Origin: Streptomyces iakyrus
GTDB lineage: Bacteria; Actinomycetota; Actinomycetes; Streptomycetales; Streptomycetaceae
Direction: 5' to 3'
Assembly (NCBI RefSeq): GCF_000717055.1
Contig: NZ_JNXI01000016.1
Coordinates: 310,001-374,000, forward strand
DNA length: 64,000 bases
The position numbers and the translations under genes are program-made. The notes under the pieces were generated by a model that ran no database searches, was not told where the DNA came from, and saw only the letters and a list, made by a program, of their open reading frames with translations. Shown piece after piece: positions 53,734-64,000 of this stretch; position 1 is the first letter of the stretch; each line of letters opens with the position of its first letter.

Positions 53734-55089
53734 ATGACTCAGCAGGGGGTGCGCTGGACCGCGGACCAGGTGCTGGCACTGGCGCCTGACGCCGCATCAC
53801 GCAAAGCGGGAAGCAAACTCGGCGCGGCGGGGCCGTGGTCCGAGGCGGGGAGTTCCGACGAGGGGACGGTGTGGGGGCTGTGCAAGGGCAGCGGGAGCAA
53901 GCCGTATCAGACGGTCGTGGACATCGCGGACGCCGCGGGTCCCGCGTACAAGTGCAGTTGTCCGAGCCGCAAGTTCCCGTGCAAGCACGCGCTGGGGCTG
54001 CTGCTGCTCTGGGCCGCCGACGAGGCGGCGGTGCCGCCGGGGCAGGCGCCCGAGTGGGCCGCACAGTGGGCGGCGGGGCGGCGCGAGCGCGCGGAGGCGA
54101 AGAAGGCCGGTGCCGGCTCCGGCGCGCCGTCCGGGTCCGCTGATCCCGAGGCGGCGCGCCGGCGGGCGGAGCGCCGGGCCGAGCGGGTCTCGGCGGGCGC
54201 GGTGGAGCTGGAGCAGCGCCTGGTCGACCTGCTGCGCGGCGGTCTGGCGACCGCTGAGCAGGCGGGGTACGGCCTCTGGGAGGAGACGGCGGCCCGCATG
54301 GTCGACGCCCAGGCGCAGGGACTGGCGGGGCGGGTGCGGGAGTTGGGGGCGATCCCGTCGACCGGCCCGGGCTGGCCGGTGCGGCTGCTGGAGGAGTGCG
54401 CGCTGCTGCACCTCCTGGGGCGGGGCTGGCAGCGCCGTGACCGGCTCCCTGCCGGTCTCGCCGCCACGGTCCGCTCCCGCATCGGCCTCCCGTCCTCCCC
54501 GGACGGCCCGCCGCTGCGCGACCGCTGGCTGGTCCTCGCCCAGTACGACACGACGGACCCGCGCCTGACGACCCGCCGGATCTGGCTGCACGGCGCCGTC
54601 TCGCACCGCACCGTGCTGCTCCTCTCCTACGGCGCGGCCGGCCGCGCCCCGGAGCTGGCGCTGCCGGTGGGCCTGAGTCTGGAGGCCGAGGTGTCCGCGT
54701 ACCCGGGCGCCGGGCAACCGCGGGTGGCCCTGGGCGAGCAGTTCTCCGCGCCCGCGCCCGCGGCGACCCGTCCGCCGGGGGTGACCACGGCCCAGGCTGC
54801 GGCCCGTTACGGCGACGCCCTGCGCGAGGACCCGTGGCTGGAGTCCGTCCCGGTGACGCTGGACCGGGTCGTTCCCACGCCGGACGGCGACTCCTGGCAG
54901 CTGGCGGACGCCGACGGGGACGCGGCGTTGCCGCTCACTCCCGCCGCGCGCTCCCGGCCGGGGCTGTGGCGGCTCGTCGCCGTGTCGGGCGGGGCCCCGG
55001 TCAGGGTCTTCGGCGAGTGCGGCCACCAGGGCTTCACGCCGCTGACGGCCTGGCCCGAGGGCCCGGGCGACGCGGTCGCGCTGTGCTGA
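53734..55089 (+). CDS. SWIM zinc-finger protein (YehQ-like)
   Basis: A 451-residue protein. A SWIM zinc finger lies near residues 69-85: YKCSCPSRKFPCKHALGLLL, giving CxCx6CxH. A conserved LALAPDAASRKAGSKLGAAG precedes it. A charged helix (about 110-150, rich in Arg/Ala/Glu) and a C-terminal domain with RWLVLAQYDTTDPRLTTRRIW follow. SWIM domains bind nucleic acid or protein. ATG 53734 begins 7 bases after a TAnnnT element. The gene is divergent from moxR, under the mirrored damage promoter. Confidence 0.9.
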   Translation: MTQQGVRWTADQVLALAPDAASRKAGSKLGAAGPWSEAGSSDEGTVWGLCKGSGSKPYQTVVDIADAAGPAYKCSCPSRKFPCKHALGLLLLWAADEAAVPPGQAPEWAAQWAAGRRERAEAKKAGAGSGAPSGSADPEAARRRAERRAERVSAGAVELEQRLVDLLRGGLATAEQAGYGLWEETAARMVDAQAQGLAGRVRELGAIPSTGPGWPVRLLEECALLHLLGRGWQRRDRLPAGLAATVRSRIGLPSSPDGPPLRDRWLVLAQYDTTDPRLTTRRIWLHGAVSHRTVLLLSYGAAGRAPELALPVGLSLEAEVSAYPGAGQPRVALGEQFSAPAPAATRPPGVTTAQAAARYGDALREDPWLESVPVTLDRVVPTPDGDSWQLADADGDAALPLTPAARSRPGLWRLVAVSGGAPVRVFGECGHQGFTPLTAWPEGPGDAVALC

Positions 55090-55228
55090 ACCGGCGGCAG
55101 CGGCCCCGCCCGCGGCCCGTCGGCCGGCCCCACCCATCCCACGGGTCCACGCATTTTTCACGCATCACGGGACAACCGGTAAGGGCGAGCCTTCAACTAC
55201 CGGGCGCCCCGCGGCGGAAAGGAAGCTC

Positions 55229-56902
55229 ATGACCAGGACCTCCGCTCCTGTGGACGCGCCCGGCGCGGACGCCTGGGAGGGGCTCGTCACCACCGCGCTG
55301 CTGGGCACCGACCGGCGCACCCCGCCGGGCGCCGCGCCGGGCCCGGACGCACCCCTGGCCCTGCTGGACGCGGCGGCCGTGGAGACCGTACGGCGCCGGG
55401 CCGGTCTGCGCCCGGCGCGGGCGGCCGAGCGTCCGCAGGCGGCTCCGGAGGACGTCCGTCCGGCGCTGCCGCCTGCGGCCGCCCGCCGGCTCGCCATGCT
55501 GCTGGCCGACCGCCCGGGCCCGTCCGGCGGCGGGCGGCGGGGTGCCGCGCCGGATCTGACGGAGCTGCTGCCACAGTGGCTCGCGTTGGCGAACGCCCGT
55601 GGTTTCGCACCGCCTCCACAGGTGCTTCCTGCGTTGCTGGACGCGGCGCGGGGGCGGACCGACCTGCGTCCGGCCGCACTGGGGTTCGCGGGGCCGCGAG
55701 CCCTGTGGCTGGCCCGGCTGAACCCCGACTGGCGGTTCGCCCTGCGCGCGGCCCCGGGTGGCGGAGCGGCGCTGCCGCACCTTCAGGACGACGACGGGGT
55801 CCGCCGGTTGTGGCAGGAGGGCCTGTTCGCCGAACGCGTCGCTCTGCTGTCCGCGCTGCGTTCTCGCACCCCGGCCGCCGCACGCGACCTGCTCGCGTCG
55901 ACGTGGGGGACGGAACGGGCCGAGGACCGGCTGATGTTCCTGGACTCGCTGCGCGAGGGCCTCGGCCCGGACGACGAGGGGTTTCTGGAGCATGCCCTGG
56001 CCGATCGCAGCCGCAATGTCCGGGCGACGGCCGCGGAACTGCTGTCGGCCCTGCCCGGTTCGGCGCTCGCCGCTCGGATGGCGGTCAGGGCGGAGGCGTG
56101 CGTCGCCATCGACCACACGCGGTCCGCCCGGCCCTCAGGGACCGGGGGCGGCATACCCGGGGGGGCCACGCAGACCACTGTGACGATCGCCGTCGAGGCG
56201 CCGCACGAGTGCGATCCGGGCATGGAGCGCGACGGCGTCGTGGCGAAGGCCCCAGCAGGGCGCGGCGAACGGTCCTGGTGGCTCGGTCAGCTGGTGGAGG
56301 CCGCACCGCTGGGCACGTGGTCGCGTCGGCTCGGCGGGCGCACGCCCCGGGACATCGTGGCGCTGCCGGTGGCGGACGGCTGGCAGGGCGAGCTGCACGC
56401 GGCGTGGTGCCGGGCGGCGGTGCGCCAGCGGGACGCCGCGTGGTCACGCGCACTGCTCGGCGATCCGTCGGCGCCGGAGGCGGGCGGTCCGGGGGCGGTG
56501 TCCCTCGCCGAACGCGCCAAGCTGCTCGGCACGCTGGGCGCCGCCGAACGGGCCGAGTGGGTGGCCGGCTTCATCGCCGCGCACGGCCTGTCCGAGGCTT
56601 TCCAGCTGCTCGGCGTGTGCGCGGTGCCGTGGGCGGCGCCGCTCGGGCGGGCCGTGGTGGACGCGCTCAACATCGCTCGGGACGCGGGGAGCTATCCATG
56701 GAGTTTCAGCGGGGTCATGGGCTTGGCGGAGCGCTGCCTCGACCCGTCCGAGGCCTCCCGGCTCGACGCGCTGCTGGCCGTACCCGACGAGCCGGAGAAC
56801 GCGTCGCCGGGAGCCGGGGGCTACTGGGCGGAGGCCTTCCAGCGCCTGGTGACGACCCTGCGGCTGCGTGCGGCGATGGCCGAGGAGCTGGGAGCGGCCT
56901 GA
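55229..56902 (+). CDS. DUF5691 family protein
   Basis: A 557-residue protein beginning near WEGLVTTALLGTDRRTPP, a start typical of DUF5691. It is rich in Ala/Arg/Leu helices that look HEAT-like (FLDSLREGLGPDDEGFLEHA, LADRSRNVRATAAELLSALP), with W-rich blocks (RSWWLGQLVEAAPLGTW, YPWSFSGVMGLAERCL). Its activity is unknown; the family is a fixed neighbour of SWIM/MoxR/VWA genes. AAGGAAG precedes the ATG. It lies 139 bases after the SWIM gene and may share the damage promoter. Confidence 0.85.
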   Translation: MTRTSAPVDAPGADAWEGLVTTALLGTDRRTPPGAAPGPDAPLALLDAAAVETVRRRAGLRPARAAERPQAAPEDVRPALPPAAARRLAMLLADRPGPSGGGRRGAAPDLTELLPQWLALANARGFAPPPQVLPALLDAARGRTDLRPAALGFAGPRALWLARLNPDWRFALRAAPGGGAALPHLQDDDGVRRLWQEGLFAERVALLSALRSRTPAAARDLLASTWGTERAEDRLMFLDSLREGLGPDDEGFLEHALADRSRNVRATAAELLSALPGSALAARMAVRAEACVAIDHTRSARPSGTGGGIPGGATQTTVTIAVEAPHECDPGMERDGVVAKAPAGRGERSWWLGQLVEAAPLGTWSRRLGGRTPRDIVALPVADGWQGELHAAWCRAAVRQRDAAWSRALLGDPSAPEAGGPGAVSLAERAKLLGTLGAAERAEWVAGFIAAHGLSEAFQLLGVCAVPWAAPLGRAVVDALNIARDAGSYPWSFSGVMGLAERCLDPSEASRLDALLAVPDEPENASPGAGGYWAEAFQRLVTTLRLRAAMAEELGAA

Positions 56903-57081
56903 CCCCCACCCGCGCGTCCGGGGGCGGGTGCCCTGTGGCGAACGGCTGCCGCCGGGTGTGCCGACGGCCGGGGCGGCCGCCGGAGTCGGTCACGGCCGGC
57001 GGCCCGGCGAATCAGCCTCACCGACCCGAGGGCGCACCGGCTCCGGCCGGGGCAAGGCCCTTGGGCCGGTCCGCCGGAGGG

Positions 57082-57498
<417 letters not shown>

Positions 57499-58021
57499 CA
57501 CTGCCTCCATGAAGCGACTACATCCATCCGTACCGACAAGTACCGCACACATCGGGCAAGCCGTACACGCCGCACCGCACGGACACCCCGCCCCGAACCG
57601 GCCGGGCAAGTGAACGAACGTTATCTCCAGCATCCCGCAACCGGCAGTTTCGCGGTGGATAGCGAGGGGGAAATCACACGATGGGACAAGCGCAAGGGGA
57701 GCCGCACCGAGGCAGCCGTACGACCGCACCGTCCACCAAGGACCGCGGCAGCACGGCTCCTCGGCGAAAGCAGCAGGGCAAGCACCGCACGCACAGCACG
57801 CAGGGCAGACACGGCGCACCAGCGGGGAGCCTCGTCACCCCACCGATCGGGGACCTCCGTCGCACCACCGGCGTCACACACGCCACACGCCGCGCTCTGC
57901 CCCCGCGGCTCACGCGGCTCACGCCGCTCTCGCGGTCATCGCCGGCCGTCTTCGCAGCTGCTTTCCACGAGGGCACACGGGGGGCGGAGGCGTCCTCCCG
58001 CGTGCCGACAGGAGGTCGGCC
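57499..58021. other. Gap between icmB and the lipase gene, possible small ORF
   Basis: A 523-base divergent region. The left part carries the icmB promoter region. An open frame from ATG 57681 (114 codons, basic, Thr/Arg/Gly-rich, [15 protein letters not shown]...) ends with TGA overlapping the lipase ATG (ATGA). GAGGGG lies 11 bases before its ATG. Third-position GC is lower than in neighbours, and the lipase has its own GGAGG, so a real protein is doubtful. Confidence 0.35.
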
Positions 58022-58885
58022 ATGAAGGTCACCAGGGCGGCTCTGCCCTTTCTTCCGTTCTGCGAGCGCCTGCTGCCGGGCAGACTGGCGGGACTCTCCC
58101 TGGCCCTCCTGAAGGCCACCGCTCTGGAGATCGCGATCCTGGCCGGGCACCTCCTCCTCTACCCGTCCGGCATCACCCAGGAGCGCCGGGCCCCCGTCCC
58201 GGCACTGCCGGCGGACGGCGCCGCCCAACTGCCCACGGAGGCCAAGCCGCCGGTCCTGCTGCTGCACGGATTCATCGACAACCGCTCGGTCTTCGTCCTG
58301 CTGCGCCGCAGCCTCGCCCAGCACGGCAGGCAGCAGATCGAGTCGCTCAACTACTCGCCGCTGACCTGTGACATACGGGCCGCGGCCGAACGGCTCGGCC
58401 GGCATATCGAGGAGCTCTGCGAGCGCACGGGGGCCGACCGGGTCGACGTCGTCGGGCACAGCCTCGGCGGACTGATAGCGCGTTACTACGTGCAGCGGCT
58501 CGGCGGCGACACGCGCGTACGGACCCTGGTCACGCTCGGCACGCCGCATTCGGGAACCCGAGTGGCGCCCTTCGCCGACGCGCACCCCATCGTGCGCCAG
58601 ATGCGCCCCGGCTCACCGGTGCTCGAGGAGCTCGCTTCGCCCGCCCCTGACTGCCGTACGCACTTCGTCAGCTTCTGGAGCGATCTGGACCACGTGATGG
58701 ACCCACTGGAGACGGCCTGCATCGACCATCCCGACCTGACGGTGCAGAACGTGCGCGTGACCGGCATCGGCCATCTCGCTCTGCCCGTGCACCCCGCCGT
58801 CGCCAACGGCATACGACAGGTTCTGGACACGGCACACGCGGGTGAACCGTCCGCCGGACACACCGGCGGTCTGACGGTCGCCTGA
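58022..58885 (+). CDS. Alpha/beta-hydrolase lipase or esterase
   Basis: A 287-residue esterase/lipase. Oxyanion HG is in LLLHGFIDNRSVF, the nucleophile elbow is VVGHSLGGLIARYY, TLGTPHSGTRVAP follows, and the catalytic His is probably in VTGIGHLALP near residue 262, with Asp in DLDHVMDP. The N-terminal helix (LSLALLKATALEIAILAGHL) suggests membrane association or an uncleaved signal. GGAGG lies six bases before the ATG. The substrate is unknown; it resembles triacylglycerol lipase-like proteins. Confidence 0.88.
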   Translation: MKVTRAALPFLPFCERLLPGRLAGLSLALLKATALEIAILAGHLLLYPSGITQERRAPVPALPADGAAQLPTEAKPPVLLLHGFIDNRSVFVLLRRSLAQHGRQQIESLNYSPLTCDIRAAAERLGRHIEELCERTGADRVDVVGHSLGGLIARYYVQRLGGDTRVRTLVTLGTPHSGTRVAPFADAHPIVRQMRPGSPVLEELASPAPDCRTHFVSFWSDLDHVMDPLETACIDHPDLTVQNVRVTGIGHLALPVHPAVANGIRQVLDTAHAGEPSAGHTGGLTVA

Positions 58886-59026
58886 GAATCGTCATACAGC
58901 GATCACTCAGCACCGAAACACCGATCAACCTCGAACAAACTTCGAACACAGAGCCAAACCCGTGCCCGCCGTCCGCCAAAACACGGCCGAATGCCCGTTT
59001 CCTGCGCGCGCGAAACCTGCCGAAGA

Positions 59027-59056
59027 TTGTCGTGCCCGCGTACCGCCGGGTACAGT
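59027..59056 (+). promoter_or_regulatory. Promoter of the M23 peptidase gene
   Basis: TTGTCG (59027-59032), 18-base spacer, TACAGT (59051-59056). It fits a housekeeping-type promoter and would give an about 43-base leader. Confidence 0.55.
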
Positions 59057-59104
59057 CGCCGCACTGCTCTGGCAGCCCCTGTTGTCGAGGCGAAAGAGAA
59101 GTTG

Positions 59105-60643
59105 GTGAACGACCGTCACCCGTCGGGGACCATGACCCCGGCTCCGGCTTCCGACGCCGCCTCCGCGCACTACGCGTCGTACGGCACCCAGGAAGCCCAG
59201 TACGGCGACTTCACCACGTACGGCGACTACGCCGCCACCGGATTTGATCCCACCGGCACCAACGGCGCCGGTTTCGACGCCACCGGGCACGCCACCGCGA
59301 GCTTCGCGACCGACCCCCTCTTCGGCGACATGCCGGACAGCGGCCAGGACACGGGCAGCTACGACACCGGCCACTGGCCCACCGGCACGCACGAGAACGG
59401 GCACTACGACGCCTACGCGGCCCAGCACCACGCCGCCTACGACACCGGTGTCTACGACACGACCTCCTGGACGGCCGAGCAGCAGCTGATGTCGGCCATC
59501 CCGTCCCAGGCCCCCTCCCCGGACGCCACCGGACAGTGGGAGTCCGGCGCCTGGCTCCAGCCGGACCAGTCCGGCAACCCCGCCGACCACACCCAGCAGT
59601 GGGAGTGGGGCACACAGACCTTCGACACGGGCGCCTACGACGCCACGCAGTGGAACTCCGACGGCACCCCCGCCCCGGAACCCGACGCGTACGAGCACCC
59701 CGCCGAAACCTTCGACCAGCACGAGACCGCGACGTTCGAGCAGGTCGACTACGACGCACCGGCCGAAGCCGGCTTCCACGACGCCGCCGTGGAGGGCGAT
59801 GAGCCGGCCGCCACCGGTGAACTGCCCGTCGTCACCCCGCTCCTGGACGGCCAGGAGGACGTCACCCCCGCCCCGTCGGGGCGTGCGGCCTCGCGCGCCG
59901 CTTCTCGTTCCCGCCGCCGCACACCGCCCAAGCGCTCGGCGCTGATGACCATCGCGGTGCCCTCGGCCTGCGTGATGGGGGTCGCCGGGATCGCCGCCGC
60001 CTCCGTCGGCGGTCTCACCGACGACAGTGCCGCGGAGGCGCAGACGACCGCGGCGGACGCGCAGCCGGTCAAGCCGGCCGCCGCCAACAACCAGCTGGAC
60101 ACCCAGCTGCAGAGTCTCTCCGCCGGTGCCGACGACTTCGCCGACCGGGCCAGCCGTACGCAGGAGCGCATCGACCTCAAGGCCCAGCAGGCGGCCGAGA
60201 AGAAGCGCGCGGCGGAGGAAGCGGCCCGCAAGGAGCGGCTGCGCCCCAAGTTCGCCCTGCCGGTCGCGCGGCACGGACTCAGCGCCTACTACGGCCAGTC
60301 CGGCATCAACTGGATGTCCCTGCACACCGGCATCGACTTCCCGGTCTCGTACGGCACGACCGTGATGGCCGCGACCGACGGCACCGTGCGCACCCAGTGG
60401 AACAGCGCGTACGGCAACATGATGATCGTGACCGCCAAGGACGGCACGGAGACGTGGTATTGCCACCTCTCCACCTACACGGTCCCCTCGGGTACGACCG
60501 TGAAGGCGGGCGATCCGATCGCCCGCTCGGGCAACTCCGGCAACTCCACCGGCCCTCACCTGCACTTCGAGGTGCGCCCGGCCGGCGGTTCGGCGATCGA
60601 CCCGCTCCCGTGGCTGCGCAGCCACGGCATCGACCCGGCGTAA
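59105..60643 (+). CDS. M23 metallopeptidase with long acidic N-terminus and TM helix
   Basis: A 512-residue protein. Residues 1-250 are low-complexity and acidic, rich in Tyr/Asp/Gly/Thr (YGTQEAQYGDFTTYGDYA, TGSYDTGHWPTG). A basic patch (RAASRSRRRTPPKRS) precedes a hydrophobic helix (LMTIAVPSACVMGVAGIAAASV). A coiled coil of Glu/Ala/Lys follows (RIDLKAQQAAEKKRAAEEAA). The C-terminal M23 domain has LHTGIDF and GPHLHFEV zinc-binding motifs, so it should cut peptidoglycan cross-bridges. The odd feature is the large cytoplasmic tail. GTG 59105 is used; TTG 59102 is adjacent. Confidence 0.9.
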   Translation: MNDRHPSGTMTPAPASDAASAHYASYGTQEAQYGDFTTYGDYAATGFDPTGTNGAGFDATGHATASFATDPLFGDMPDSGQDTGSYDTGHWPTGTHENGHYDAYAAQHHAAYDTGVYDTTSWTAEQQLMSAIPSQAPSPDATGQWESGAWLQPDQSGNPADHTQQWEWGTQTFDTGAYDATQWNSDGTPAPEPDAYEHPAETFDQHETATFEQVDYDAPAEAGFHDAAVEGDEPAATGELPVVTPLLDGQEDVTPAPSGRAASRAASRSRRRTPPKRSALMTIAVPSACVMGVAGIAAASVGGLTDDSAAEAQTTAADAQPVKPAAANNQLDTQLQSLSAGADDFADRASRTQERIDLKAQQAAEKKRAAEEAARKERLRPKFALPVARHGLSAYYGQSGINWMSLHTGIDFPVSYGTTVMAATDGTVRTQWNSAYGNMMIVTAKDGTETWYCHLSTYTVPSGTTVKAGDPIARSGNSGNSTGPHLHFEVRPAGGSAIDPLPWLRSHGIDPA

Positions 60644-60653
60644 CGTCCCGCCT

Positions 60654-60678
60654 GCCCCGCCGGTCCGGCCGGCGGGGC
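60654..60678. terminator. Bidirectional terminator between the M23 peptidase and pcrA
   Basis: GCCCCGCCGG / CCGGCGGGGC, 10 bp with a 5-base loop, between convergent stops at 60643 and 60698. Confidence 0.8.
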
Positions 60679-60697
60679 TCGGGCTCACCTCACACCG

Positions 60698-63175
<2,478 letters not shown>

Positions 63176-63184
63176 CGCTCTCCG

Positions 63185-63207
63185 AGTCTAGGGCGCCCCA
63201 CTGACAG
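63185..63207 (-). promoter_or_regulatory. PafBC-type DNA-damage promoter of pcrA
   Basis: On the minus strand CTGTCAGTG (63199-63207), exactly 8 bases, then TAGACT (63185-63190). It fits tTGTCRgtg-N8-TAnnnT with one mismatch at the first base. The -10 ends 9 bases before the pcrA ATG at 63175; the short gap holds GGAGAG. Confidence 0.78.
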
Positions 63208-63417
63208 CCCGCCGCCGCCCTGAGAACATCGCCGGGCGCCCGGGCCCCTCGCCGGCCGGCCGGCGGCGCATTGTCGCCCTCCATGACCGCATGATCACGG
63301 CCTGCTACGCCCCCCGCAATCATGGACGAAGTACGACCAAACTCTGCCGATCGTTCACTCTCGGCGACGTTCATGACCGAGGTCACGAAAATGTATCGGG
63401 CATATCACCCATCAACC

Positions 63418-63447
63418 TTCACAGGGGCCACACGAGTTGGCTACCGT
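63418..63447 (+). promoter_or_regulatory. Promoter of the NlpC/P60 gene
   Basis: TTCACA (63418-63423), 18-base spacer, TACCGT (63442-63447), 40 bases upstream of the c-di-AMP riboswitch. Confidence 0.4.
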
Positions 63448-63489
63448 GCGACCAGGCCGCATGACCCCCACCGGCGAACGTCGCCGGGC

Positions 63490-63660
63490 CGCGCGGCCTC
63501 CGCCGAGTCCGGCACGCCGCAGCGGCAGCCGGAGCCGGGGACCCAACCGTGAACCTGGGGTGAATCGGCCCGACTCCCTGTGCGGAGCAGGCCGTAGGGC
63601 AAACCTTCCGAACCACCCGCCCGAACCCGACAGCTAACTCGGTAGGCGGAACGTGGAAGG
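63490..63660 (+). promoter_or_regulatory. c-di-AMP (ydaO-yuaA) riboswitch
   Basis: The leader shows the blocks of ydaO-type aptamers: CCGCCGAGTCCGG at the start, GGGGACCCAACCGTGAAC, TGGGGTGAATCGG, GTAGGGCAAACCTTCCGAA, and CCCGAACCCGACAGCTAACT then CGGTAGGCGG near the end. It ends at the GGAAGGAG ribosome site of a TTG start. In Streptomyces this class controls cell-wall hydrolases; high c-di-AMP would lower expression. Confidence 0.88.
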
Positions 63661-63670
63661 AGTCGCCTCC

Positions 63671-64000
63671 CTTGGCGTCGCACCGCAAGTCGCGTCCTAC
63701 GGGTACGCGCGTGGCAGGCATACGGACCCCCGCCCTCGCAACGGCGGCCCTCACCTCCGTGGCCCTGCTGTCCCAGTCGGCCCATGCCGCCCCCGAGGCC
63801 GACGACAAACCCAGCCTGGAAGAAGTCGAGAAGAAGGTCGGCGACCTCTACCGCCAGGCGGGGTCGGCGACCGAGAAGTACAACGCGGCCAAGGAGAAGA
63901 CGGCGAAGCAGCGCAAACGCGCCGACGCCCTCATCGACGACGTCGCCAAGCGCACCCAGAAGCTCAACGAGGCGCGCGAGGAGCTGGGGTCCTTCGCCTC
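63671..64000 (+). CDS. Secreted NlpC/P60-type cell-wall hydrolase (3' end outside window)
   Basis: TTG 63671, with AAGGAG about 10 bases upstream, opens 110 visible codons. The start MASHRKSRPTG is followed by a signal peptide ending SAHAAP. The mature part begins KPSLEEVEKKVGDLYRQAG and continues as a Glu/Lys-rich coiled coil (EKYNAAKEKTAKQRKRADAL, KRTQKLNEAREELGSFA). This N-terminal layout is that of Streptomyces NlpC/P60 endopeptidases such as SCO4796; the catalytic domain lies past the window. Identity is inferred from this part, position and riboswitch. Confidence 0.8.

Overview
The window is a stretch of high-GC chromosome from a Streptomyces. Third-codon positions are G/C-rich, GTG and TTG starts are common, many starts look leaderless, and there are Streptomyces-type families such as DUF2690, DUF3017, DUF6350, ALF repeats and IcmB. 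Gene content and order match, from memory, the core-chromosome segment SCO4796 to SCO4850 of S. coelicolor read in the opposite direction. I see no rRNA, tRNA, integrase, insertion sequence or CRISPR array.

Left part (1-14.9 kb): a metallophosphoesterase, a D,D-carboxypeptidase, and a minus-strand operon (PAP2 phosphatase, UbiA prenyltransferase, GtrA protein, YihY/BrkB protein) facing dprE1-dprE2. Together these are the five proteins that mycobacteria use to make and handle decaprenyl-phospho-arabinose. Then come trpS, glyA under a ZTP riboswitch, an ATP-grasp/lipoprotein pair resembling E. coli YgiC/YgiB, and a DMT-type permease.

Middle part (15-31 kb): a pabAB-pabC block whose flanks hold decayed monooxygenase genes and whose PabAB linker is swollen by 108-bp tandem repeats. 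Next are a MocR regulator divergent from a CxxC carboxymuconolactone-decarboxylase protein, an isocitrate-lyase-family enzyme, and a five-gene minus-strand operon (aldehyde dehydrogenase, GMC oxidoreductase, ATPase, fused permease, binding protein). That operon fits choline oxidation to glycine betaine plus betaine uptake. Malate dehydrogenase follows.

Right-middle part (31-47 kb): an HTH-TM-DUF2690 protein, folD with a DUF3017 gene, a kinase with an extracellular lysozyme-like domain, an ALF-repeat secreted protein, purNH, membrane proteins, an XRE/sigma-like/TM fusion, and sucCD.

Right part (47-64 kb): the most interesting region. MoxR AAA+ ATPase, DUF5682, a 48-residue mini-protein and a VWA protein (minus strand) diverge from a SWIM zinc-finger protein and DUF5691 (plus strand). 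The 146-bp intergenic region carries two divergent promoters of the RecA-independent DNA-damage (PafBC) type, TTGTCAGTG-N8-TAnnnT. A third copy sits in front of pcrA 10 kb away. This points to a damage-inducible MoxR-VWA system of unknown biochemical function. The window ends with icmB, a lipase, an M23 peptidase, pcrA, and the start of an NlpC/P60 hydrolase preceded by a c-di-AMP (ydaO-type) riboswitch.
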